Assembly (NCBI GenBank): GCA_016716475.1
Contig: JADJWG010000001.1
Location: 1,178,001-1,242,000 of the forward strand
Length of the DNA: 64,000 nt
Reading direction: 5' to 3'
Source: Phycisphaerales bacterium
Lineage (GTDB): Bacteria; Planctomycetota; Phycisphaerae; UBA1845; Fen-1342
Shown one piece after another: positions 8,880-17,132 of this stretch; the stretch's first letter is position 1; each line of letters opens with the position of its first letter. Under the pieces are notes generated by a model. It was given only the letters and a program-made list of their open reading frames with translations, was not told where the DNA came from and did no database searches. A program made the translations under genes and the position numbers.

Positions 8880-9493
8880 GACGCCCCCCTGCGCCGCACC
8901 CGGAGCGAGTTGTCACTTCGTGCCGACACCCCGTTCACGCTGCCCATCCGACTGTAGATCAACATGGTCAACGGGCGACTGAACACGGCGAGCATGACCA
9001 GCAGCAGGGCGCACCCGAAGATGATCTGTTGCTTCCAGCCCATGCCCGGACTGCGTTCCTCTCCGAACAGGTCCGCGCTCAAGGCCGTCAGAAAGATGAA
9101 CGTCCCAATAATGCCAATCACATCGGTCCGCAGCACCGTACCGAAAAAGACCAGCAACGCACCAACCACTACGCCGATCTGCTGATGTCGACCGAAGCCG
9201 GACTGTGCGGCCGGGAACAGCGCGTCGGCAAACACGGCAACTAATCCCAAACCAACCCCGCACACTGCAAGCAACACGGGTAACGTCAGGCGGCGGCGAC
9301 GCAAGCGAACCCGGTGTAAAGCAAGTGGCTGCTCGACGCCCGCACAACTCAGGCAATACAGCACCCGCACCGGTTGCCCTTGGGAATACCCCTGCAACAC
9401 CTCCACGCGGGCCGGTGCCTCGCACCGCACACAGGTGCGCGCGTCAGCGGAGGTCGCACGCTCACCGGCCAGCATTGGACGGACTTCACTCAC
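8876..9493 (-). CDS. Zinc-ribbon membrane protein of unknown function
   Basis: 205 residues. The N-terminus carries TCVRCEAP and, about 20 residues later, YCLSCAG: two CxxC pairs that could form a zinc ribbon. About four hydrophobic helices follow (LTLPVLLAVCGVGLGLVAVF, IGVVVGALLVFFGTVL, IIGTFIFLTALSA, IFGCALLLVMLAVF). It lies between the antiterminator and the nucleotidyltransferase-like gene, so it probably belongs to the exopolysaccharide operon. I do not recognise a named family. Confidence 0.75.
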   Translation of the reverse strand: MSEVRPMLAGERATSADARTCVRCEAPARVEVLQGYSQGQPVRVLYCLSCAGVEQPLALHRVRLRRRRLTLPVLLAVCGVGLGLVAVFADALFPAAQSGFGRHQQIGVVVGALLVFFGTVLRTDVIGIIGTFIFLTALSADLFGEERSPGMGWKQQIIFGCALLLVMLAVFSRPLTMLIYSRMGSVNGVSARSDNSLRVRRRGAS

Positions 9494-9619
9494 CGCTTGA
9501 CGCCTCTCAAGGCCTGGCAGGCGCGAGGATGAACTCGGTCTGCGCAGACTCCGTCCCCGTCAAGGCACTGCCTCTTTGGACCGCAACCGTTTTAATAACA
9601 AACACTTAGAGCCAATCGA

Positions 9620-10258
9620 TCAGTCGATGGGCTCAACATTCTCAGAGTCTGTTTCCACGAGCGCCGACTGCCCGAGGACCGTCGCCGCCAAGAAGACACG
9701 ACTGACACCCTGCCGTCGTGACAGTACTCCTTCGACGCCGCAGAGCGGCCCTGCGATGATTCTGCACCGACGTCCAACCCGCAATGCGGGGAAGAGATCC
9801 ACCGGTGCACCGCTCAGCACCACTCGTTGTATTTGTGCGATCTCGCTCTCGAATTGCGCCTGCTGTTCCACCCGTAGAATGTTCGCAACCCGATTCGTCT
9901 GCCACGCGACATCGCACTCTTGCGCCTCACCCCTCAGGAACAAGTAGCCCGGAAAGAGCGGGACCTGCGCAGATCCTCGGAGCCGCCGACGCCGACGGGT
10001 CTCAATCAGCGGCAGAAAATAAAGAATCCGGCTGCGCTCGAGTGTGGTGGCCACGGCTTTTTCGTGGCGCGCCCGCGTGTGTAATACCCACCAGCGCCCC
10101 AGAGTTGGCTCTGGCACTCCTCCCAGTACGCGCGGTTGCGCTGCAGCAAGTGTTGGAGATTCAGTTTGTTGCAGCAAGGTTACCACGCCACCAGGCCCTT
10201 CAATTCGAACACGGCGTACCGGGCTGCAATACGGCACAAGCCACTGGCCCGAGAACAC
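9620..10258 (-). CDS. NusG/RfaH-family transcription antiterminator
   Basis: 212 residues. The NusG N-terminal domain starts near residue 52 (RWWVLHTRARHEKAVATTLE), with YFLPLIETRRR, PLFPGYLFLRGE and VANILRVEQQAQF. A KOW-type C-terminal domain follows (RVGRRCRIIAGPLCGVEGVLSRRQG). Specialised NusG paralogues (RfaH, UpxY, LoaP) ride on RNA polymerase and prevent early termination in long polysaccharide operons. Here it is the first gene of the exopolysaccharide operon, the UpxY/LoaP arrangement. The first 50 residues are not typical, so the true start may lie inside; a GTG near residue 24 is possible. Confidence 0.87.
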   Translation of the reverse strand: MFSGQWLVPYCSPVRRVRIEGPGGVVTLLQQTESPTLAAAQPRVLGGVPEPTLGRWWVLHTRARHEKAVATTLERSRILYFLPLIETRRRRRLRGSAQVPLFPGYLFLRGEAQECDVAWQTNRVANILRVEQQAQFESEIAQIQRVVLSGAPVDLFPALRVGRRCRIIAGPLCGVEGVLSRRQGVSRVFLAATVLGQSALVETDSENVEPID

Positions 10259-10554
10259 CGTTCATGCCGTGCAGGCAAGGACACTACCTTCAGCGCCGCC
10301 CACAGTGGAGCGCAACGAGCGCGCTCGACTACCTCATCGTCCGTCCGGCGTCCGTACTTGCCCGACGATTCGCCCGCCTGTCCACATCGCGACAGATCCC
10401 TCTGCGACCTCAACCAGCCGGTCGAACAGCACGCATCCCAATCTCGGCCTCGAGTAATCCGCCCCAGAAGCGGTTTCGGTCGATCTCTCGGCACGGTGAA
10501 CATGGTCATGCGCCCGATCGCCCGCCCACGGGTGCCGCCGGAGCGCAAAGCATT

Positions 10555-10577
10555 GACATTACGCTACCTGCGATGTC
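10555..10577 (-). promoter_or_regulatory. ops-like hairpin in the operon leader
   Basis: Read on the minus strand, GACAT and ATGTC flank CGC-AGGTA-GCG, giving a small two-part hairpin. It contains GGTAGCGT (10568-10561), the core of the E. coli ops element (GGCGGTAGCGTG). It lies downstream of the possible promoter and upstream of a RfaH/NusG-like gene, where such an element would act. Similarity covers 9 of 12 ops positions. Function is inference. Confidence 0.4.
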
Positions 10578-10600
10578 GAAGCGCGACGCCCGAAGCGGTC

Positions 10601-10629
10601 AGGATGCAGCGAATCGAAAACCCTGTCAA
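10601..10629 (-). promoter_or_regulatory. Possible promoter of the exopolysaccharide operon
   Basis: A perfect -35 hexamer, TTGACA, lies at 10629-10624 on the minus strand. At 17-bp spacing the -10 position reads CATCCT, a poor match. If used, the transcript would begin near 10594 and carry a leader of about 336 nt before the antiterminator gene. Only the -35 box is strong. Confidence 0.35.
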
Positions 10630-10796
10630 GGACGTGTCTCCGTCCCACGCCCGATGCGGGACCGAAGTCGCTCCTCCACTAACACAGGTCCTATACGCTG
10701 AAACCGTGCCTAGTGTGCGAACAAAATGGAAAGTCCGCGTGGAATTGATACTGAGCTCGCAATTTGCCCACCAACCCCCCCTGGAGGAACATAAGA

Positions 10797-11375
10797 CTAA
10801 CTGCGTTGCCGATAGAGGTCGGGTTCAACCACCGCAAGCATGCGCTGCTCGTCCAAGCCACCGCCCAGGAACGCGTTCACCTGCGCAACAATCGGCCGTG
10901 GCGCCTCCAGAACATCGTTGTAGCTGATGTAAAGCACCTGGAAGTTGGATTGCCCGGCAACCCAGCTCTCAAACTCATGAATCTGCTGTTCAAACAGACC
11001 TATGATTTTATCGGGCGACAACTCGCCCCCCGACTTTCCGAGTCGAGTCAGCATCGCATCTTGCGACCGCACCACCTCCAGCAGCTTCCGCCGCATGAAG
11101 ATCACACGGTAGCGGAATTCCGCCGGCAGATCATACAGTAGTCGATAGACCATCTTCACGGCGCGCCCGCGGGCGCCGGACAACCAGGTGGGGTCCTCTT
11201 TGGTGCGCTTTACCGGTTCGAATTCGAAGTAACCCCGGGGATTGTCGCTGTCGGCCACGCGGATATTGTCCGTCAGTGCCATGAGGCCGCCCGCGTCGAT
11301 CATGCGCATCATCATGGAAGTGCCCGACCGGGGCAGGCCGGACACGATCGTGATTTCATCAGCGATGTTGCTCAT
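10797..11375 (-). CDS. Sulfotransferase-family protein
   Basis: 192 residues. The start, ITIVSGLPRSGTSMMMRMID, is the 5'-phosphosulfate-binding loop of PAPS-dependent sulfotransferases. VIFMRRKLLEVVRSQDAML fits the 3'-phosphate region (usually RDP...S), here with Arg-Arg-Lys instead of Arg-Asp-Pro. The protein is short for the family, which typically runs 250-350 residues. It lies directly upstream of the exopolysaccharide operon on the same strand, so a role in sulfating the polysaccharide is possible but only suggested by position. Confidence 0.8.
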   Translation of the reverse strand: MSNIADEITIVSGLPRSGTSMMMRMIDAGGLMALTDNIRVADSDNPRGYFEFEPVKRTKEDPTWLSGARGRAVKMVYRLLYDLPAEFRYRVIFMRRKLLEVVRSQDAMLTRLGKSGGELSPDKIIGLFEQQIHEFESWVAGQSNFQVLYISYNDVLEAPRPIVAQVNAFLGGGLDEQRMLAVVEPDLYRQRS

Positions 11376-11575
11376 CGGTATCCTGCACCGCAGGTTTCCA
11401 GGCAGGAGCGTCCCGCACGCTCACCGGCAGAAGGTCATTGTACCGAGCCCCGGCCGGCTTGACGACCGCTTGGTTGGGCGGTACCCGAAGCGGGCGCATG
11501 GCGCCATCCTTTCCGTACCGAGGCGGGCAACTCATCCGGCGCAATGTGCTGCGCTCATCACAGGAGCATGGGACC

Positions 11576-12856
11576 ATGGCCACCCGTCGCGCCAACGTAC
11601 TACTCGCGCTGTTCGCCTGGGCTGCGGTGTCTGCCCCTGGAGACGAACCAGCGCCTGCGACCGCCCCGGATCCCCGAATCACGGCCAAGGTCGATGCTCG
11701 TGTCGAATTACTCAGTATCGTCTTCCGGCTGGCCGGAAACCCTGAATACAACGACAAGGCCGCGCACTCTCCCTACGCTGAGCGCGTTGAACGTCGTTTC
11801 GCGCCCCAGCGTGAACACCCGGTGGTGCACCTGGCCCGAAAGCTCCGCAACCAGAACGGTGTGAGCTATGACGCCGTCATGAGCATGGCCGTCCACCTCA
11901 CCGACACCCTCGAACTGGACGAACGCATCCCCTTCGATTCCCCTCCAGACCGACTTGACCAGCGTTGGAGCACCGCCGATGCCCGCAAATTCCTGGTCGC
12001 AGCCCGTGACTTTGTCCAAGTCACCGGATTCACCGACTTCCTCGAGGAAGAGCGCAACTTCTACGCCCAGGCCTCCGCGCGGATGAACACGCGGCTCGCG
12101 GAGTTCTCGCTGTTGCCGTGGTTCGAAAACTACTTCGGCGCGCGGCCCAAGGCCGAGTTTCACCTGTACCTCGGCCTGCTGAACGGCGGTTCCTGCTACG
12201 GGGTGGGTGTTCGTTTTCCGGACGGCAGGGAGGAAATCCTGCCGGTGATCGGCGTCTGGCAGTGGGACGCGGAGGGTTTGCCCCGGTTCCCAGCGCAGAT
12301 CGAGAATACGATCGCCCACGAACTTTGCCATTCCTACACGAACCCGCTCGTGGACCGCTTCGAAGCCCAACTCCTGCCCGCCGGGACACGCATGTTCGCA
12401 GCGCGGGCCGAACAGATGCGGGCGCAGGCGTACGGCAACGCCAAGACCGTGCTCTACGAAACGCTTGTGCGGGCCTGCTGTGTCCGTTACGCACACGCAC
12501 GCGGCGGCCCGTCCAGGGCGCTCCAGTCGATCGCCTACGAACACAGCCGGGGGTTCACCTGGACCGGGGCCCTCGCCCGGCTGCTCGGGGAGTACGAACG
12601 CGACCGGCAGACCTACCCCGACCTCGCAGCGTTCATGCCGCGCATCATCGCCCTGCTCGAACAGGAGACACAGAATCTTAATACCCTCGCCGTCGCAGCC
12701 CCGCGCATGGTCCAGATCCTGCCCGCGAATGGAGCGACCGACGTCGATCCGGAGCTGGCCGCGATTGTCGTGACATTCGACCGCCCGATGCAGGATCGTT
12801 CATGGTCCGTGGTGGGCGGTGGCCCCGAGTTCCCCACGATCACAGGCGAACCGTAG
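11576..12856 (+). CDS. Secreted zinc-metalloprotease-like protein (DUF4932-like), ended by in-frame TAG
   Basis: 426 residues from the ATG at 11576, which has an AGGAG nine bases upstream. It has a signal peptide (ANVLLALFAWAAVSA). The middle contains ENTIAHELCHSYTNPL, an HExxH-type zinc-peptidase motif, in a DUF4932-like domain. From about residue 375 a bacterial Ig-like domain begins (VQILPANGATDVDPELAAIVVTFDRPMQDRSWSV). The frame stops at a TAG in the middle of that domain and then continues open, in frame, to 13015. The gene may therefore be nonsense-mutated, read through, or carry a sequence error. The protease assignment rests on HExxH alone. Confidence 0.75.
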   Translation: MATRRANVLLALFAWAAVSAPGDEPAPATAPDPRITAKVDARVELLSIVFRLAGNPEYNDKAAHSPYAERVERRFAPQREHPVVHLARKLRNQNGVSYDAVMSMAVHLTDTLELDERIPFDSPPDRLDQRWSTADARKFLVAARDFVQVTGFTDFLEEERNFYAQASARMNTRLAEFSLLPWFENYFGARPKAEFHLYLGLLNGGSCYGVGVRFPDGREEILPVIGVWQWDAEGLPRFPAQIENTIAHELCHSYTNPLVDRFEAQLLPAGTRMFAARAEQMRAQAYGNAKTVLYETLVRACCVRYAHARGGPSRALQSIAYEHSRGFTWTGALARLLGEYERDRQTYPDLAAFMPRIIALLEQETQNLNTLAVAAPRMVQILPANGATDVDPELAAIVVTFDRPMQDRSWSVVGGGPEFPTITGEP

Positions 12857-13015
12857 TACGATCCCGCCCGCCTGGTCTTTACCCTGCCCGTGCACCTGGA
12901 AGCTGGCCGCACCTACCGGTTCTGGCTCAACCGTTCTGAGTACCAGGGCTTTCGATCGACGGAAGGCGTCCCACTCGAGAGCATCGAGGTGACTTTCCGC
13001 ACCCGCCCAAAGTAA
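12857..13015 (+). pseudogene. In-frame continuation of the Ig-like domain after the TAG
   Basis: Past the TAG at 12854-12856 the same frame reads YDPARLVFTLPVHLEAGRTY, then RFWLN, and ends FRTRPK before a TAA at 13013-13015, 52 sense codons in all. This is the expected second half of a bacterial Ig-like domain (a strand ending in a length-limited LN, then V-F-T near the end), so the stretch is, or recently was, coding. A single base change (for example TAG to TAC, CAG or AAG) would restore a 479-residue protein. Confidence 0.65.
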
Positions 13016-13028
13016 CCTTTCCGGGGAA

Positions 13029-13057
13029 TTGACCGGTCCAAGACCGGCAGGTACACT
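13029..13057 (+). promoter_or_regulatory. Sigma-70-type promoter of rpmB-gatC
   Basis: TTGACC (13029-13034), a 17-bp spacer and TACACT (13052-13057). This is the best-matched promoter in the window. Transcription would start near 13064, about 75 nt before the rpmB start. The same TACAMT-like -10 box recurs before several other genes here. Confidence 0.7.
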
Positions 13058-13139
13058 GTGGGGCTCGCGGTTGGAGTCGACCGCGAGCGCATGCCCCCCG
13101 CGCTGCGGGCGGCGCCCGGCTCACGTTTCGGAGGCAGAC

Positions 13140-13403
13140 ATGGCTCGCAAGTGCATGTTCACTGGCAAGCGCACGGTCGCCGGTCGCAGCATCGCCCGCC
13201 GCGGCAAAGCCAAGTATCTGGGCGGTGTCGGCCGCAAGACGACCGGCATCTCAAAGCGCAAGTTCAAGCCGAATATCCAGCGTGTCCGCGCGCTCTTGGA
13301 CGGCAAAATCTGTCGCATCCGCGTCAGCGCCAAAGCGATCCGCATGGGCTTGGTAGTAAAGCCCGTCAAGCGCGACTGGCAGCCCGAGGCCGCCTCGGCC
13401 TAG
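13140..13403 (+). CDS. rpmB: 50S ribosomal protein bL28
   Basis: 87 residues. The sequence opens MARKCMFTGKRTVAGRSIA and continues KFKPNIQRVRALLDGKICRIRVSAKAIR, the usual bL28 layout: an N-terminal TGKR motif, RKFKPNIQ in the middle and a basic tail. The ATG at 13140 has GGAGG seven bases upstream; longer in-frame extensions lack these signals and are not used. The protein is part of the large ribosomal subunit. gatC follows after 12 bases, and the strong promoter at 13029-13057 probably drives both. Confidence 0.96.
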   Translation: MARKCMFTGKRTVAGRSIARRGKAKYLGGVGRKTTGISKRKFKPNIQRVRALLDGKICRIRVSAKAIRMGLVVKPVKRDWQPEAASA

Positions 13404-13415
13404 CGGAGCGGCGCG

Positions 13416-13724
13416 ATGCCTCCGGCGGTCGACGAGAACCAGATTCGACGCATTGCCCACCTCGCCCGGCTGCACCTGCGGCCCGACGAGGTGGCGTTGT
13501 TTGCACCACAACTGGCCGAAATCCTGGCCTATGTTGAACAGTTGGGCCAGGTGGACACCTCGGGGGTCGAGCCCTTGGCGCACCCATTGCCCCTTGTCAA
13601 CGTTCTGCGGCCCGACGAGCCCACCCCACCACTGGATCCCGAGCGGGTACTGCAGAACGCACCCGCGGTGGCCCAGCGGTACTTCAAGGTGCCGCCAGTG
13701 CTCGATCCGGGTGGCGGGGCCTAG
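13416..13724 (+). CDS. gatC: Asp/Glu-tRNA amidotransferase subunit C
   Basis: 102 residues. The motifs IRRIAHLARLHLRPDEVALF, IL.YVEQLGQVDTSGVEP and LRPDEPTP are diagnostic of GatC, the small subunit that stabilises the GatCAB amidotransferase converting Glu-tRNA(Gln) or Asp-tRNA(Asn) to the amidated forms. gatA and gatB are not in this window. A perfect palindrome GGCTCC/GGAGCC (13730-13743) lies just after the stop but has no T-tract. Confidence 0.95.
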   Translation: MPPAVDENQIRRIAHLARLHLRPDEVALFAPQLAEILAYVEQLGQVDTSGVEPLAHPLPLVNVLRPDEPTPPLDPERVLQNAPAVAQRYFKVPPVLDPGGGA

Positions 13725-13887
13725 AGTGCGGCTCCGCGGAGCCAGCGAATCCTCACGGTCAAATAGGGTTGGATTTTGGTATGGGGCCAACTACGCTTAG
13801 GGAGCAGCGCCCGGGCACGCAGGCAAGCCGAACCTGCTGCGCTGCTTGCAGTGCAATGCTCCAGTTGCGCACCCGAGGACCCGTTCC

Positions 13888-15210
13888 ATGGCCCACCGAT
13901 CTTCTGCGGCCACACTTGTTCTGTTGCTAGCCGGTACCATCGGTACGGCGGCGGCCCATCCGGGACAGAGCATCGGGCTCACGATTGCAATCGATGAAGG
14001 GGCCGTTGAGTATGACATGCTGGTGTCGGCCGACTTTGCCGCCGCCCTGCTTCTCAATCACCGCATTACCGTGCGCATGCCCAGCTACGACGGCGGCCGC
14101 TACCACTTCGCCGACCGGGGCGATGAGCGCCGTATCCGCGCGGCGTTCGAGCAGATCTTCCTCGACATCAATCCCGTCACGATCGACGGTGAGCGCGTTC
14201 GGCCGGTGCTGGCCGATCTCGCCTTCATCGAACCAGCGCCCTCGGGATACCCCGGCGCAGCGTATCTCCAACCACCGGATATCCGCATCGTCCTGCGACA
14301 CGAAACCCGGGGCATCCCCAAGACTGTGGCGATGGTTTGGGAAGTTTTTCCGCAGGACCCCATGCGCCAGGCCTTTGGCATGTCCCCCAATGTCGAAGTG
14401 GTGGCAGAACTCGACGCACTCGATGAAAACCGGCTGATCGTCCTCTCCGAGGATGAGCCGGAATTCACCTGGCACGCACCGCTGACCAAACCCGTCGAGC
14501 GCGTCGGCCCGGTCCTGGCCGCAGCCCCGGCGACGCGCCCGCAACTGCCGCTGCTCTCGGTAATGCTGGTGGTGGGCTGGGGCCTGGCGCTCGTCACCCT
14601 GTTCACAACTCGCGCGTGGCCAGCCGCCCGGCGCCCGGCCGCATGGCTCTCCGTCGTGCCGCTGGGGGCAGCTTTCGCTTTGCAGGGGGTGTGGGTGCAG
14701 CCACTGCCGTGGTCCCAGGCCGGTACAGCGCCGCAGCCCGATGCGGCAGCCGACATCTTTGCCGCCCTGCACCGAAACGTATACCGGGCCTTTGACTACA
14801 AGACCGAGAGCGATGTCTACGATGTGCTCGCACAGAGCGTGACGGGCGACCTGTTGGATCGCGTCTACAACGAGGTCTTTCAGAGTCTGATTCTGCGCGA
14901 CCAGGGCGGCGCCGTGGCGCGCATCCGAGCCGTCGAGATTCTCGACAGCGAGGTGGTCTCAACAGGCGTCGCGGCCGACGCGGGACTACCCATGTTCCAG
15001 GTGGCCGCGCGCTGGCGTGTGCAGGGTGCGGTCTATCACTGGGGACACGTGCACCAGCGCACCAATGAGTACCACGCCGTGTACAGCGTGATCGAGCAGG
15101 GCAACGCGTGGAAAATCGCCGGTGTGGACATGCGCGAGCAGCGCCGCATCGTGATGGAGGGTGATGATCCGGTGCTGGGCCCGTCGCGTGACACGGGCGG
15201 GGCTTCATGA
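13888..15210 (+). CDS. Exported membrane-anchored protein of unknown function, first gene of an ABC operon
   Basis: 440 residues from ATG 13888, chosen because a signal peptide follows directly (SSAATLVLLLAGTIGTAAA|HPGQS); longer starts would bury it. A soluble region (about 22-235) is followed by two hydrophobic helices (LLSVMLVVGWGLALVTLF and LSVVPLGAAFALQGVWV), then a C-terminal domain (about 290-440) with a His-containing stretch, YHWGHVHQRTNEYH. No known family is recognised. It overlaps the ABC ATPase gene by four bases (ATGA), so it is probably a partner of that transporter. The leading His after the signal and the C-terminal His cluster could bind metal; that is a guess. Confidence 0.75.
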   Translation: MAHRSSAATLVLLLAGTIGTAAAHPGQSIGLTIAIDEGAVEYDMLVSADFAAALLLNHRITVRMPSYDGGRYHFADRGDERRIRAAFEQIFLDINPVTIDGERVRPVLADLAFIEPAPSGYPGAAYLQPPDIRIVLRHETRGIPKTVAMVWEVFPQDPMRQAFGMSPNVEVVAELDALDENRLIVLSEDEPEFTWHAPLTKPVERVGPVLAAAPATRPQLPLLSVMLVVGWGLALVTLFTTRAWPAARRPAAWLSVVPLGAAFALQGVWVQPLPWSQAGTAPQPDAAADIFAALHRNVYRAFDYKTESDVYDVLAQSVTGDLLDRVYNEVFQSLILRDQGGAVARIRAVEILDSEVVSTGVAADAGLPMFQVAARWRVQGAVYHWGHVHQRTNEYHAVYSVIEQGNAWKIAGVDMREQRRIVMEGDDPVLGPSRDTGGAS

Positions 15211-15875
15211 TCACAATCGCGGATCTGCAATTCCGCTACCCGCGCGGGGGCTTTGGTCTCGATGTGCCGGCGCTGGAGATCGCGGCCGGCCAGAAAGCCG
15301 CGCTGATTGGCCCCAGCGGGGCCGGCAAGACTACGCTGATCTCCCTGATCGCCGGCGTGCTCGCTCCGCACCGCGGTACGATCCGTCTCGGGGACTTCGA
15401 ATTGACCCGCGTCGGTGACGCCGCCCGCCGAAATTTTCGCATCGCGCAGATCGGCTTCGTCTTCCAGGAGTTCGAACTGCTGGAATACCTCAACGTCCGC
15501 GACAATATTCTGCTGCCCTACTACCTCAACGCCACGCTCCAGCTCACCGCCGCCGTACGCGGCCGGGCGGAGCAATTGGCCGGCGGCATGGGACTGGGCG
15601 ACAAGTTGCGCCGCCTGCCGCGGACATTGTCACAGGGCGAACGGCAGCGCGTGGCGATCTGCCGCGCCCTGATCGCGGAACCGGGCCTGCTGATTGCGGA
15701 CGAGCCCACCGGCAACCTCGACCCCCACAACGCCGACACGATTCTGAGTCTGCTGCTCGAGCAGGCCCAGGTCCACGGTGCCACCCTGCTCATGGTGACG
15801 CACAACCACGCGCTCTTGAACCGATTCGACCGCGTGCTCGACATCGCCACCTTCACCCGGAGGATGTCGGCATGA
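15207..15875 (+). CDS. ABC transporter ATP-binding protein (MacB/LolD type)
   Basis: 222 residues. Walker A is LIGPSGAGKTTLI, the Q-loop region is IGFVFQEFELLEYLNV, the signature is LSQGERQRVAICRAL, Walker B is LLIADEPTGNLDP and the switch His lies in LMVTHNH. The EPTGNLD form is typical of the MacB/LolD/FtsE group that works with FtsX-like permeases, and such a permease follows directly with a four-base overlap. This group transports or extracts substrates on the periplasmic side rather than importing solutes. Confidence 0.95.
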   Translation: MITIADLQFRYPRGGFGLDVPALEIAAGQKAALIGPSGAGKTTLISLIAGVLAPHRGTIRLGDFELTRVGDAARRNFRIAQIGFVFQEFELLEYLNVRDNILLPYYLNATLQLTAAVRGRAEQLAGGMGLGDKLRRLPRTLSQGERQRVAICRALIAEPGLLIADEPTGNLDPHNADTILSLLLEQAQVHGATLLMVTHNHALLNRFDRVLDIATFTRRMSA

Positions 15876-17059
15876 GGCGCAGTCTGTACCTCGCGTGGCG
15901 TTACATCGCCTATCACCGCATCAAGACTGGCATCCTGATCATCTGCCTGACGCTCACACTCGTCCTCCCGCTCTCGGCCCACCTGTTGATCCGCTACTAC
16001 GACCAGGTGTTACGGGCCCGCGCCGCAGCGACACCACGCGTGGTCGGTGCCCCAGGCAACCGCTTTGATCTCGTGCTCAAGACGCTTTACTTCCAGGGCG
16101 CCACGCTTGACCCCGTCTACTGGTCCGAAGTCGAGGAACTCTGGGAGAGCGGCATGGCCACCCCGATCCCCCTCGAACTCAGCTATACCGCCCGCGGCTT
16201 TCCCATCGTCGGGACGACGTTCGAGTACTTCGAGTTCCGCGCCCTGGCCCCCGCGCAGGGCACGTTGCCCGCACGCATCGGCCATTGCGTGCTGGGCGCC
16301 CAGGTCGCCGCCCAACTCGGCCTCGGCCCGGGCGACACCCTCATGTCCGATCAGAAAGCCCTCTACGACATCACCCAGACGTATCCGCTGCTGATGGACG
16401 TTTGTGGTGTGCTCGCACCAACAGGTACGGCCGACGACCGCGCCGTGTTTGTCGACGTGAAGACGACATGGATCATCGCCGGCATCAGCCACGGACACGA
16501 AGACGTGACCGCCCTCGACGATCCGAACCTGATCGTCGCCCGCGATGAACGCGAGGTCGTCACGAACACATCGATCTACGAGTTCACCCGCATCACGCCG
16601 GAGAACATCCACACGTTCCACACCCATGCGCCGCCTTCGCAACTGCCCTTGTCTGCCGTCATCGTGCTGCCGGATGGACTGCCGAACGATACCAAGGCAG
16701 CTACCATCCTGGGCGCACGCTACAACCATGATCCGTTGCGCCGTGCCCGCATGCTCGACCCGGCCGAAGTCGTGCGTGAATTGATGGAGCGCGTGGTCGA
16801 GATTCAGCGGGTCTTCAACGCCTGTTTCGCACTCGTGGCCGTTTCAACCGGCCTATTCCTCGTGCTGGTGGTGCTACTGTCGCAGCGGCTACGGCAGCGC
16901 GAGATGGAGACGATGTACCGGCTGGGCTGTGCACGGGCGATGACATTTCGCCTGCAGGCCGGCGAGCTCGGCTTGATCCTGATCGCCAGCGTCGCGCTGG
17001 CGGCAATGCTGGCGGGCGCCACGTTGGTCGCGGCACCGCGCCTGTTGAATCTGCTGTAG
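15872..17059 (+). CDS. FtsX/MacB-like ABC transporter permease
   Basis: 395 residues. One N-terminal helix (TGILIICLTLTLVLPLSAHLL, about residues 15-35), a large extracytoplasmic region and two or three C-terminal helices (FNACFALVAVSTGLFLVLVVLL; LGLILIASVALAAMLAGATL), separated by RLRQREMETMYRLGCARAM. The motif RxREMETxxxLGxxR is characteristic of the FtsX-like permease domain. It is encoded in the same operon as the MacB/LolD-type ATPase. The substrate is unknown; the neighbouring ZnuA-like gene suggests a metal-linked or envelope task. Confidence 0.9.
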   Translation: MRRSLYLAWRYIAYHRIKTGILIICLTLTLVLPLSAHLLIRYYDQVLRARAAATPRVVGAPGNRFDLVLKTLYFQGATLDPVYWSEVEELWESGMATPIPLELSYTARGFPIVGTTFEYFEFRALAPAQGTLPARIGHCVLGAQVAAQLGLGPGDTLMSDQKALYDITQTYPLLMDVCGVLAPTGTADDRAVFVDVKTTWIIAGISHGHEDVTALDDPNLIVARDEREVVTNTSIYEFTRITPENIHTFHTHAPPSQLPLSAVIVLPDGLPNDTKAATILGARYNHDPLRRARMLDPAEVVRELMERVVEIQRVFNACFALVAVSTGLFLVLVVLLSQRLRQREMETMYRLGCARAMTFRLQAGELGLILIASVALAAMLAGATLVAAPRLLNLL

Positions 17060-17132
17060 GTCCGCGGGCGCTGTGGGCCGCGGCCAGGAAAGGGAGCGGG
17101 ATGAACTCTCCCGCCGCAAAGGAGGTGTCATC

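Larger units (their letters stand above)
10259..10796. other. 538-bp non-coding leader upstream of the antiterminator gene
   Basis: No convincing reading frame: ORFs in this stretch have no family-like motifs and run into neighbouring genes in wrong frames. On the minus strand it holds a possible promoter (10601-10629), an ops-like hairpin (10555-10577) and then about 300 nt of untranslated leader before the antiterminator start. The part next to 10796 carries a C-tract (CCCCCCTGGAGG) just after the stop of the sulfotransferase gene. Confidence 0.6.

Noticed and set aside
10136..10927. 263-codon plus-strand frame across the operon leader
   Set aside because: It crosses parts of the antiterminator and sulfotransferase genes in the wrong strand and shows no recognisable domain.
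12854..12856. Genome-wide reassignment of TAG
   Set aside because: TAG ends several well-bounded genes here (rpmB, gatC, the FtsX-like permease), so it works as a stop in this genome.
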